NCBI GenBank assembly: GCA_038503035.1
Contig: JAVSML010024441.1
Coordinates: forward strand, 62,001 to 126,000
Reading direction: 5' to 3'
Source of the DNA: Crocodylus rhombifer
Taxonomy: Eukaryota; Chordata; Crocodylia; Crocodylidae
DNA: 64,000 nt
The notes beneath the pieces are model-generated. The model searched no databases. It saw only the letters and a program-made list of their open reading frames with translations, and was not told the origin of the DNA. Shown here in pieces: positions 35,139-45,097 of this stretch (the first letter of the stretch is position 1; every line of letters starts with the position of its first letter). The position numbers were made by a program, and so were the translations under genes.

Positions 35139-35435
35139 GTGCCCCTCACTGTTCTTTGGCACTGAGCAGCCCTGATACACTGGTGTCCTGCCCATGCTGG
35201 TGCCCCTCAGTCCCAAACCATAGCCCCGAGCCCTGCTGGTGCCCCTCACTCCCAACCCTCAGACCCCTCTGCCCTGCCAGTGCCCCTCACTCCTGACCCT
35301 CAGCCCCCCCGCCCCTCGGTACCCCTCACTCCTGACTCACAACCCTACAGCCCTGCTGGTGCCCCTCACTCATGACCCATAGCCCCCTGGCCCTGCCAGT
35401 GCCCCTCACTTCCAACCAGCTGCTCCCAGGCCCCA
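35139..35435. repeat. Minisatellite, about 40-bp unit, seven degenerate copies
   Basis: The anchor gtgcccctcac (with small changes) begins at 35139, 35200, 35239, 35280, 35319, 35359 and 35399. Six of the seven steps thus give a period of 39-41 bases; the first interval is 61. Units continue cccaaccctcagacccc, then ccctgctg. Confidence 0.88.
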
Positions 35436-36044
35436 GTTCCCCAGTTTGTGGGGCAGGGAGTGGGTGTGTGGGGAAAGGAGAGTATGGGCATAGCCGACAC
35501 CACAGGCAACTCACTGGGGAGGCGTGAGGGGCACATGCCCCCCCCCTCTTGATTTCTGCACCCACAGAATGGCCTGGGGCTTCAGCCTGGCCAGACTGGC
35601 ATGGGGCAGGAATTGCCTCCGCAGGTCAGCAGGTGGGAGCCAGCACAGGAGTGAATGCTGCGCCACCGGGGCTACTAAGGTGAGTTCCCTTCCCACCCCC
35701 CCACATCTTCCCAGCAGCAGTGCGGGGCCATAACTTTGTGCCATTGTTGCCACCAGGAACCCTGCACTAGCTGTGCTGCCATGGCCACCCTTGGCATGCT
35801 CCACTCTCCCATGCCACATCCTGCCTGCTGGATCACAGAGGCGTCTCCTGCCTAGTACCAGTGTAGCAAGGCTGCAGACCTGTGCCCCGCATCCCACTGT
35901 GGGGACAGAAATCTGAGGGGTCACATGGCCCGTGCCCCCCTGATACATCGCCTATGTCCCCTCCCCCACCCCCTCCCACACATCACCATGCCCGCCCCAT
36001 AGACTTACCTGCTCTCCACCGCACTGCCTGGCTCTACTGCCAGT
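35436..36044. other. GC-rich unassigned sequence
   Basis: CCCC-rich sequence with overlapping open frames on both strands (145 and 69 codons). No protein family is recognised; base composition explains the frames. Confidence 0.4.
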
Positions 36045-36076
36045 CATGTGCATGTGTGCGTGCACACATGCATGTA
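36045..36076. repeat. Alternating purine-pyrimidine palindrome
   Basis: 32 bases of strictly alternating pyrimidine-purine sequence. It contains an 11-bp-arm palindrome centred on 36060-36061 (gcatgtgtgc-gt-gcacacatgc). Such tracts can adopt Z-DNA or cruciform structure. Confidence 0.75.
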
Positions 36077-36374
36077 GCACCCCCTGCCTGATCACCCTCC
36101 TCCCACTCCTCCCAGCCCCAAGCAGCTCCTTGCAGGCTGGAACTCTGCCATATCTCCCATGTTTTTCTCCTTTAAAGGAGAAAATCTGCCTTTTCCTGCA
36201 TTTTTCTATGGGAAACGGAAAACCCAGATCCCCGCTGGTCATCCAGGATCTTCACAGTTACAAACTACCATCCTCCTGGGCTACAGCTTCACAAGAACAG
36301 GTGTTATCTCTCTCAAGACTTGGGTTGTGTACATCCTAAGTAGTCATAAAACCCGTGTTCGCCAAACATTTGAG

Positions 36375-36480
36375 CACCTACTAATGTACTCTATTTATTC
36401 TCACAATACCAGTGTGAGGTAGGGAATTTCTAGTATCCTGCTTGACTGATGAGGAAATCCAGAGACTAAGACTTAATCTG
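36375..36480 (-). mobile_element. MIR-type SINE fragment
   Basis: gagcacctactaatgtactc, tcacaataccagtgtgaggt, gactgatgaggaaatcca: MIR 3' half on the minus strand. Confidence 0.55.
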
Positions 36481-36744
36481 TTTTACTGCACTTCTGCTTA
36501 ATCTATATTATACTGTTGCTGCTTTGACTATTGCAGCAATGCTATAGCAGATGGACCCAGGAGATTATCTATCTCCAGAGATACACCAGTTCTCCTGAAT
36601 GGCAGCTGCTCTGCTGGCAGAGCTGAGCCCACACAATAGGGTTTACCAGCATAGCTACCATGCCTACAAGCTGTGATCTTTTCATCTTTTCCTAGCAATG
36701 CAGTTATGTCGGAAGAACTTTATAATATAGACAATGTTAACATG

Positions 36745-36815
36745 TCCTGCCCCAGGTCACATAGCAAGTCTGTCACAGAGCAAAAGGCTTTTAAATCTAG
36801 GAACTGGATCTTAAA
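36745..36815 (-). mobile_element. MIR-type SINE fragment
   Basis: cccaggtcacatagcaagtc, then tctaggaactgg: minus-strand MIR core. It may be a second piece of the 36375 copy. Confidence 0.5.
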
Positions 36816-36990
36816 CCATGCAACACTTGATGTAAACCCCAAGGGAGTTATAGTTTCAACTTTGCCATTGAGATAAAATAATACTTGTGCCTTGTCTCCA
36901 CCAGGGTTTTATTTGGGGGCAAGAAGAAATTTTACCCCATGGTCAGATTGGTATAGGTGTTTTTGCCTTCTTCCATAGTGGAGGGTGTGG

Positions 36991-37034
36991 CCCTCTACCT
37001 GGGATCTCTTGAGCCCTCTACCTGGGATCTCTTG
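36991..37034. repeat. 22-bp tandem duplication
   Basis: ccctctacctgggatctctt occurs twice, head to tail. Confidence 0.9.
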
Positions 37035-37039
37035 GGATA

Positions 37040-37265
37040 TATTAACAACTTTTTACAGAAGCAGAAGGTTGGCTGCCATGGTCCCCTTGCTTTGCCTCTG
37101 GCAGGTCTTGTCTTGTTTCAGGGTTGACAATAGCTGTTCTAAGAGGTTAGATGCTGGATTCGTATGGGATGGTTTGGATAGGGATGATCCTGCTGCAGGC
37201 AGGGGGTTGGACTAGGTGATTATGGAGATCCCTTTCAGCCCTACTTCTCTATGATTTCTATGATC
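37040..37265 (+). mobile_element. CR1 LINE 3' end
   Basis: gatgatcctgctgcaggcag, then ggggttggactaggtgatta and cctttcagccctacttctct, ending atgatttctatgatc, a typical CR1 tip. The region before 37130 is more diverged. Confidence 0.8.
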
Positions 37266-37934
37266 AGGATAAGCTTCAGGAGTTAGCCACCTCACTGTAA
37301 AAAACACATCCCTCTTAGCAATGAAAAAATAGGATGGGGGTATTATCCATCCAAGCAACTTTCACTAACCTTTGGTGGGGGTGGGGTTTAAAGAAGCCAT
37401 GCTTAGGATGATTAAGACAAAACTATAGCAGGCTGAAAACACTTTGCTCTCTGAAGATTTCCTGCTTTGCACAATGCAGATGCTGGGATTCAAGCCAGTT
37501 TTAAACATGAAGTCACTTTTCAAGATGGCTTCCCTTCCCAGCAGAAGGCTCTGAACATTCTCATTATAATTAAAAACTTGATTTTTAAATAAATTTCACA
37601 CACTTGGCCCCAACGTGGTTCCTTCTTGCTGTTCTCACCACCAACAAAAAATGGCAGTCATTGCGGAATTCTTCTATTTCTCTTTTTTATGACAAGTTTT
37701 ATTGCTTAGCCTTCGCCTCATTGACAGACTGTAAAAATTGGCTTTATTGAAAGCAGATACTGCATGTCACTGGCTTGATTGATGCCAAGGGCTGGAATGC
37801 ATCCTCAGTCTCCCAGTTTATTTATTTTTCCTGTGCTTTTCCATACTGTGTTACTGTCTGTATGTGTTAGGAAGCTTTTCAAAGGGTTATGTCTAACCTG
37901 CACCAACAAAATTTACCAGATGGGTATAATTCAC
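37266..37934. other. Unassigned sequence
   Basis: Nothing recognised. Confidence 0.4.
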
Positions 37935-39127
37935 TGTGACAGGGCCACACTCAAGCCACTGACTCACCAGGCTACAGGTGGTCGGCATGGGTTTAAGACC
38001 CAGAAAGTGCCCATGTCACTGCTGGAGGGCCTGCACACATACATGGCCCAAATCAGCCTGGACCCAAGTGGCCAGGCTGTAATCTGGTCAGCCAGCACTG
38101 CACCATGCTGCACGAGCCAGAAGGGAAGCACCAATTGGCCTTCAGCCTGAAGGAAATGGGCTAAAGAACAGACTGGAAGGAAGAGACGGGGGACGCGCCA
38201 GAACTCCAGGAGTGGAGCCGCACATATCTCCTGCTGCCAGAGCTCCCAGAAAGGATCACCCTGCACCAGACATTGTGGGGACTTGATCCTTACCTGAGAC
38301 CCCATGTCAAGCAATCAAGTTCAGACAGGGAAGGGAGAGGGCATTTCAGAGGAGTTGGACAGGAGAATGGACAGAGGAACCACAGCAAGTTAGCTCTCCA
38401 ATGAGGTAGGACCAGCATGAAAGCCTGGGGGTGAAAAGTGCCCCAGCAGGCAGCTGGCCAGAGAGTAAGCCCTGCTCAGACTTGGCATGGGCTGACTTAG
38501 GGTCACAATGTGCTCTGCCAGGAACGAGTCTGTATGATAGGGGAAATCTTCAAGGAGGCATAGGAAGCCCAATCGGGGGCGTCTGAAGTAGTGCCTAAGG
38601 CACTGCACTAAACCTACACCCCAGGAAAGGTGTAGTTCAGCACATGAAGGCATTGTTGCCCTGCCCAGCTGACAGACATGAACTATTTTTATGTTACATT
38701 ACCTGTTTTGTTGTAATTCATGAGTCAGAGGCACACAGGCATGGTGTGCACAGATCCAGGTCTCATTGCATTCTTAAAGAAGAAGAAAAGTTTACATAGC
38801 CACCCGACCTATCACCAGGGTCCAGCAGTAACACCTGACTGGAAAGAACTGGGGTGTAGGAGAGGAGGAGCCCATGGAAGCTATGCCAACATGATTCATA
38901 GTTTCATAGTTTCTAGGGTCGGAAGGGACCTGAGCAGATCATCTAGTCCGACCCCCTGCCATGGCAGGAAAGAATACTGGGGTCAAATGAAGGCCACCAC
39001 AGAACCACTGATACCAGCTACTGAAAAGTAAAGATTCATTTGGAAGAAACAGCAAAGTCATGGTGAGTGAAAAAGGCAAAGCACGTCTTGACCAGGTATG
39101 CAGGGCACACCAATCCAACCTGTCACA
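37935..39127 (+). mobile_element. Probable solo LTR, about 1.2 kb with a nested CR1
   Basis: Starts TGTGACAGG and ends CCTGTCACA, a perfect 9-bp terminal inverted repeat with TG...CA ends. It is flanked by ttcac (37930-37934) and tccac (39128-39132), a 5-bp target duplication with one mismatch. A CR1 tip is nested at 38893-38990. No retroviral coding region is seen. Orientation and class are not determined; plus is assumed. Confidence 0.6.
38893..38990 (-). mobile_element. CR1 LINE 3' tip nested in the LTR
   Basis: gtttcatagtttctagggtc, ggaagggacctgagcagatc, then ccgaccccctgccatggcag. It is nearly the reverse complement of the last 100 bases of the CR1 at 545-1495, so both belong to one subfamily. 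It must be younger than the host LTR. Confidence 0.92.
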
Positions 39128-39132
39128 TCCAC

Positions 39133-39360
39133 CCCTGTAGTACCTGTCCTATGAACAGATTCAGTTTTATTTATTACATCTCTTGAAGGACCCAATCACT
39201 CAAAAGATTTACACACATGCTGAACTCTAGGCACTGGGTTTTATAAATTCATTCAAACCCCATTAAAATTGTATAACTTTTACAGAATCATTGTAATCAA
39301 AATAGCACAAATACACATGTGAACATCAGTAACCAAAAATTGTCACCTTCTGATTTGTCC
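39133..39360. other. Unassigned spacer
   Basis: AT-rich, nothing recognised. Confidence 0.4.
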
Positions 39361-40025
39361 TAGGTGTCCAAGATGATGTACTCAGGCAATGCTGCGGCTA
39401 CTAAAGCGACCAAAATGCTGGTGTGCATCCATAGATGCTTCTCGAGCAAATCCCGGGACATCATTCTCCCCTTGTACTCGGCCTTGGTGAGGCCGCAGCT
39501 GGAGTACTGCGTCCAGTTTTGGGCTCCACAATTCAAAAAGGATGTGGAGAAGCTTGAGAGAGTCCAGAGGAGAGCCACGCGCATGATCAGAGGTCAGGAA
39601 AACAGATCTTACAATGACAGGCTGAGAGCCATGGGACTCTTTAGCCTGGAAAAGTGCAGGCTCAGGGGTGATCTTATGGCCACCTATAAGTTTATCGGGG
39701 TGACCACCAGGATCTGGGGGAACGTCTGTTCACCAGAGCGCCCCAAGGGATGACGAGGTCGAAGGGTCACAAACTCCTGCAAGACCGTTTCAGCCTGGAC
39801 ATAAGGAAGAATTTCTTTCCTGTCCGAGCCCCCAAGGTCTGGAACAGTCTGCCAGGGGAGGTGGTTCAAGCACCTACATTGAACACCTTCAAGAGCAAAT
39901 TGGATGCTTATCTTGCTGGGATCCTATGACCCCAGCTGACTTCCTGCCCTTTGGGCAGGGGGCTGGACTTGATCATCTCCCAAGGTCCCTTCCAGCCCTA
40001 ATGTTTAATGTCTATGAAATCTATG
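39361..40025 (+). mobile_element. CR1 LINE 3' fragment with ORF2 tail
   Basis: The frame at 39364-39753 gives the last part of ORF2: AATKATKMLVCIHRCFSSKS, then ALVRPQLEYCVQFWAPQF, KLERVQRRATRMIRG and SLEKCRLRGDLMATYKFI. It is followed by the 3' region ending ccttccagccctaatgttta, then tctatgaaatctatg. Part of the final coding segment is out of frame. Truncated 5' as usual. Confidence 0.93.
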
Positions 40026-40294
40026 TACATGGCAGGGGCATTCCCCTCACAAAATCTGGTAGATATGGTAGTAACTAGACACTTCATCAGGGTTGTACTC
40101 ACTTCACCAAGGTTGTACTGTACAGGTAGAACTCAGTGCTAGAATCTCACATAGCCTCCATTTCCACAGCATGAAGGGCTTGAAAAGTTTACACAGAGGC
40201 ATTCTAGCTCAACTCCCCTTGTCAACTTTTCTATTTTACAATAAGGACATTCAATGTTTAAAAAAAGATGCAAGGTCTCCTTATCAGAGAGGAA

Positions 40295-40840
40295 GGATAA
40301 GCCAGTGCTTAGAGTACTAGCCTCACCTGGAATACTGTGTCAAGTTTTAGGCCTCACACTTCAAGAAAGATGTGGAGAAATTGGGAAAAGTCCAGTTCAG
40401 GAAAAAGGACTAGGGGCCTGGGAAGAATGACTTATGAGAAAAGGCTGAAAGAACTAGGGTTATTTTGTCCAGACAATAGAAGACTGAGAGGGAATTTGGT
40501 AATAGTTTTCAAATACCTGAAGAGTGATTACAAAGAAAAAGGACTCTTCTCTGTGGCCATACAGGCCATACAGGACTAGGAGCAATACCCTCAGGCTGCA
40601 GCAGAAGTAGTTTAGATTAGAGACTAGGAGAAATTTTCTGACTCTGAGGGTGGTCAAGCATTGGAACAGGCTACTTAGAAAAATTGTAGACTCTCCATCC
40701 TGGGAAACTGTCAAGATCAGGTTAGACAGACACTTGGCTGGTGTGGTTTAGCCAGGAATGAGCCTGCCTTGAACAGGGAGCTGGACTGATGGCCTCATGA
40801 GGTCACTTCCAGCCCTATTTTTCTGTGATCCTAAAACTGT
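40295..40840 (+). mobile_element. CR1 LINE 3' fragment (older subfamily)
   Basis: aatactgtgtcaagttttag, gaatgacttatgagaaaagg, tgaaagaactagggttattt and tttttctgtgatcctaaaac follow CR1 order. It is more diverged than the copy just upstream; the frame is broken. Confidence 0.88.
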
Positions 40841-41169
40841 AGGGACTGGGCTTTGGGTGTGTTCCTTAGTGTCCCTGTTTCTCAGTATCCCTATTAAAAT
40901 AGTTTTATAGTACATTAAAGGGGGGCTCTTGAAGATATATAAATTAAGAAAACTGTGGTCATTTAAGTGTGGTAGAAATCTGTGCATGATAGAGTAACTC
41001 AGGCTGGCTTAGGGGCTCTATAGGCAGCTGCTCTGGCAGACCAACCATTCTCGTGGGACATGGGAATCTGGGTTTTATTTCTGCTGTCACCACAGTTCTG
41101 AGTGGCTGCAGTGTGATACATAAATACAACCCTGATATCCTAAGATCCCTGTGGACTTCTTACAATATA

Positions 41170-41555
41170 TATCATTTGTCTAGAGAAGAGAAAAGGGGAG
41201 GGAAGGGAGACATGATAACAGTCTTGAAATAAGTAAAAGGTTACTGCAAAGAGATAGGGTATAAACTGTTTTCCATGTCTGCTGGGGGTAGGGCAAGCAG
41301 TAATGGGCTTAAGTAGCAGCAAGGGAGAATCAAGTTAACCATTAGGAAAATCTCTCTAGCTGCAAGGATAGCTAAGTAGCGGAAGAGATCACCGACGGAG
41401 ATTTTAGAGTCTGCATCATTGAAGGTTTTTAAGAACAGGTCAGACAAACATCTGTCAGGAATGGTTTCATTATAGTTGATCCTGCCTTACAGTACAGGGG
41501 TGGGCCAGATGACTTTTCAAGCTCTTCTCTAGGCCTCTTTTCTATGATTTCAACG
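41170..41555 (+). mobile_element. CR1 LINE 3' fragment
   Basis: gggagacatgataacagtct, ccattaggaaaatctctcta, cattgaaggtttttaagaac and aggcctcttttctatgattt match CR1 3' sequence. It is the third plus-strand CR1 piece in 2.2 kb, with distinct divergence, so these are separate insertions. Confidence 0.88.
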
Positions 41556-41689
41556 AGGAAGCTCATGAGCTGAGCAGGTTGAAAAGAAAGGATTTGACGT
41601 GCGTGCGATAATGACAGTATCCACAGTTACAACAAATCAGAAAAAATACATACTAGGGATAGATATGCACCCTCCTCTGATTGCCAGTA

Positions 41690-41905
41690 AGAAGGACAGT
41701 CTGATGGTTACAGATGTATTTCAAGACACGAATGACCTGGGCTCAGTTCCCAGGTCTGCTGCAAACTTCCTGTATTATCATAAGCAAATTACAATGCCCT
41801 TGTGGTGCCTCAGTCCCATGTCTGTAAATTAGGAACATCGGCATTTTCCTTCTTCATCAGTTGTGAGATGCTGAGATGCTATGGTAATGGTGAAGGAGCA
41901 CATAC
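41690..41905 (+). mobile_element. MIR-type SINE
   Basis: gacctgggctcagttcccag, then ctcagtcccatgtctgtaaa and gagatgctatggtaatgg: plus-strand MIR core and 3' part. Confidence 0.65.
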
Positions 41906-42145
41906 TGGGCTCTAGACAGCTATGAGCCTTTCTGGGAAGGTTATTCCATTGCATAATTCGGAAGCTTGTGGTCCCGGCCACTGGCAGAACCATACCAGTA
42001 GTCGGTCCAATTTGGTGTGGCAATTCTCATTTCCTAAGAGGACCACGGATGCAGCTTCAGGTGATGAGGCTGAGCTCTGCTAGTCTCTGGTGCCAACTTG
42101 AATATGCCATTGATTAGTTCATGAAATGGATGAGTCCATACTAGA

Positions 42146-42272
42146 GAAAGGTATTTAGCCATGTTAGTCTAGAGTCAGGCAAGGCAGTGCTTTGCACTTT
42201 TATAGGCTAAATCAAAGATGTATAGCACAGGATTTCGTAAGCAGAGAGCTTACTTCATCAGATGCTGCTGAG
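42146..42272 (-). mobile_element. Penelope-like 3' fragment, minus strand
   Basis: Read on the minus strand: hammerhead core, then tcctgtgctatacatctttg, atttagcctataaaagtgca and gactctagactaacatggct. That order (hammerhead, then aaatcaaa-like and taacacggct-like words) is typical of Penelope-like 3' ends in reptiles. No coding part remains. Confidence 0.7.
42233..42261 (-). ncRNA. Hammerhead ribozyme-like motif with intact core
   Basis: On the minus strand: CUGAUGA (42261-42255), stem II GUAAGC/GCUUAC with a UCUCU loop, then GAAA (42236-42233). Both conserved core boxes are exact and stem II is perfectly paired. The following short stem III (UC-CUGU-GC) has one mismatch, and stem I is not evident, so self-cleavage is uncertain. 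Hammerheads of this short-stem-III kind are known in Penelope-like elements. Confidence 0.6.
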
Positions 42273-43787
42273 TCCATAATAATCAGGAATGTTTTGGAGA
42301 CCTCAAAAGTGTTTGCTTTGTCACTCGCCCAATTCCTCATTGGTGACAACCCCAGCAAACAGAAGGAGGCTTATGTTCATGCAGAAGGGTGTTTACTTAG
42401 GTGCGTGGAGCAGCAATGATTGGTCTGAAAAAGGCTCAGCGCCGAGGTGACATGAGAAGAACACCCTTGGAACTCACGTTGCTATGGTAAACCCAAGATG
42501 ACATAAGCCAACATTTCTTAGCTATTACAGGCTAGGGAAGGGTTTTGTGGGGCTGAGTTTTTAATGTGTGAACTGAGCAGACATCAACCATTGTTCAATA
42601 GCCAAACATTTTTTGTTTAAATATCTTGCTTGTTTTATGTTTTCAGGGTATGTCATATGTTTAAAGAGCTATTTATGTGAGAACAGCACCTTCCCTGGTG
42701 GGTTTTCTGGACTTGCGAGGATCTCTTTCCTAGGAAAATTGATCATTTCTCCTAGGGAGATCATCTTCACTTGCCAAGATAGATTCTTTTTTTAAATCAT
42801 GCTTTGTGTTATTGTTGATGCAGCCATCCCAAAGCTTAGCAATGTCAGAACAAGTCAGGAACTGGATGAGATGTTTCAATGAAGGTCTTAGTGGATTGGT
42901 GGGATTCATTGGGTGCTTCTGCCACTGAAATTGTGTGTACATGGGGAAGCTAGTAGACAGTAGCAGTGCTGCTATTTAGGGTCAGTCCTGAAGGTTGCCT
43001 TGAGCTAGCCCAAGCCATATAAACTGTGCTTCCCTGTTTATCTCTTATCTTGGTGCAGCTGTGTACCAAATATTGAAACAGGGGCAAGTACAGGGCAAAC
43101 TAATCCGTAGGACGGTTCTAGTAGAGACTTTCTAGGGGTTTGTCTGGCTACTAGTTGTCTCTCCTTTTGTATTTGTTTCTGATTATAGAAGTGATGGGGA
43201 CAGGAAGGAGGATACAAAAGGGCTGTAAGTCAGGTGCTGGGTGACTTTCTGTGCGAGATCCTGTAGCACTTGGGTGAGTATAGGACATGGAGTTAGGGGG
43301 ATGAACAAAGCGGGTGTTGGCCTCAGGCTCTAAGTCTGGAGAGCTTTCTGGGGGCTGGGATGGTGAGATCCAAGGAGTTTTTAATATTGGTGGTTTGCAG
43401 GTTTGGGCTAGAAGACAGCCCTGGGGGCAGAACAAAATAGTATAGACAAAAAAATGAAGTATCTTGTAGAGGTACGCAAGCCAGCTCTAACAAACTAGGT
43501 CACGTACCAGAGGCAAGAGAGCCACTGTAGTGTGGAGCTCTGCATGAGCTGACTTTTCGCTGCTTTTGAGGGCTATACTGGTATTACCTGGAGTCTGAAT
43601 GGAGAAGGAAGAGAGGGAACAGCTATCTTTATCCATTAAACAAGCTCAATGTACAAATACAGTAGGTTACCCCTCTCCTTCTAGTGAGCAATGAAATAGT
43701 TAACAGTGACACTGAAATTACCATCACCAGAGGCTGTGTTAACACCTTACTGACCACTGTGGGCTACTTGCAGTTGTCAGAGATGTT
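42273..43787. other. Unassigned sequence
   Basis: No gene or repeat recognised. Confidence 0.4.
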
Positions 43788-43928
43788 GTTTCCGAATCAC
43801 TTCAGAAAGCTTTGAATTCAAACTTTTTTATTGGTCTCCTGTCTTGATTTGGATTCGGAGATTCGGCCACCAAATCTGGCCAAATCTCCTCTGAATCGAA
43901 TCAGCACCCAGAGCTTCGCACAGCCCTA
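43788..43928 (+). mobile_element. hAT-type MITE, copy 6 (B end only)
   Basis: Only the B end: tccgaatcacttcagaaagc, ggattcggagattcggccac, caaatctcctctgaatcgaa, ending gcttcgcacagccctA with the terminal repeat intact. Confidence 0.85.
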
Positions 43929-44010
43929 ATACAGAGTTGCCAGTGGTGGGCTGTTTGGAGGTGGACCAGCTTGCTATCCCCCAGCCTGCAAAGATGGTGT
44001 GGGAAGGCAG

Positions 44011-44738
44011 AGTAGCAGGAGGCTCAGTGCTCCTGCTACTTTAAGAGCAGGCAGGCTGCAGAGGAAGCAGGTGGCAGGTGTGGCAGGGGACAATCAGGAG
44101 CCACATGGCCCAAAGGAGGGCAGGGCTTGCAGTGTATAAGCCCAGGCCTGAGCTGGGCAGGTAGTCTGGACCTGGAGGCTGCTGAGAGAACAGCTCCTAA
44201 GCAGGATGCCTGCAGTTCCTGAATAACACCTAGGAGATTACAGACTGTGGTAACATCTGGCGGCTCATGGGGGGACTGAGTGGGAGGAGGAGGAGGTCCC
44301 AAGAGGCTCAGGAGCAGGGTTAGAACCTGGGTGAAGGGGGGAGATGGGACCAGAGAAGGTCTGTTGCTGGTGGGGGGCAGGAGGCTCTTGTGCCCAGGAG
44401 GGACTAAGTACATGGGAGGGGAGTGAGATGGGACCAGAACAAGTCTAGAGCCTGGGGGGGACCAGAAGGGCCTAGTGCCCAGGGGGGACTAGGTACCCAG
44501 GAACAGCGTGGAGATGGGAGTCAGGGTGGGCTCAAGGACATAACCAGAACAGACTCAGACCTAGGAGTAGGACTGGAGTGGATGAGAGCTCACCGGGCCT
44601 GAAGCAGCCTCCCTTTTCTTAAATGTGTAAGTACATCAAGGTGAGGCAAGTGAAGAGAAGGGGAAGATGAGGGTAAAGCAAGGACTGAGTAGCCACCAGG
44701 AGGTGTCACGGCCACCCCTAGGACTGGCCTTTGTTACA
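44011..44738 (+). mobile_element. Probable solo LTR, copy B (728 bp)
   Basis: Ends ctttgttaca and starts agtagca, a degraded match to the inverted TGTAACA expected at the left end. ggcag lies directly outside both ends (44006-44010 and 44739-44743), giving a 5-bp target duplication. Aligns with copy A at 33.0-33.8 kb. The word tgtataagccc near 44136 may be a TATA box in plus orientation. A partial internal duplication (agatgggaccagagaaggtc against agatgggaccagaacaagtc) lies at about 44340-44515. Confidence 0.6.
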
Positions 44739-44999
44739 GGCAGAGTGTGCCATGGTGCCCTGCCAAAGCAGCTGCCCCACAACTAGCTGCGGAGGGCTGG
44801 GGGGTACTGGTGGGTGGGGATAACCCTCATGTAGGACCTAGCTGAGATAGGTGAGGGCAGTGGGCAGCATGGCATCCTTTACCTCCTGGAGTAAGTGTCA
44901 GGGAGCACACAGCATGGGCACCTCCATGCACCAGGCTAGTGCAGAGGGATCCACACACTCCTGCTTAGCAGCTGCTACAGCCTTGGATAAGAGAGCAGG

Positions 45000-45097
45000 G
45001 GAGAGATTAGCTGAGGCTCGCCCTCTTGGAGCAGGGGTCGGACTAGATGACCTGTTGAGGTCCTTTCTAGCACTACTTTTCTATGATTGTGTCACAG
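45000..45097 (+). mobile_element. CR1 LINE 3' tip
   Basis: ggtcggactagatgacctgt, gaggtcctttctagcactac, ttttctatgattgtg: the CR1 terminal segment. Confidence 0.85.

Larger units (their letters stand above)
36077..36990. other. Unassigned sequence with two old SINE pieces
   Basis: Apart from the MIR fragments at 36375 and 36745, nothing is recognised. Confidence 0.4.

Noticed and set aside
35139..35435. Evenly spaced repeats resembling a CRISPR array
   Set aside because: Vertebrate DNA, degenerate 40-bp tandem units without distinct spacers: a minisatellite.
35511..35948. 145-codon minus-strand frame
   Set aside because: C-rich sequence continuing from a minisatellite; no conserved motif or plausible splice structure.
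33014..44738. A single provirus spanning the two LTR-like copies
   Set aside because: The interval contains unrelated CR1, another LTR, MIR and Penelope-like pieces, and no gag or pol relic was seen. Two solo LTRs are simpler.
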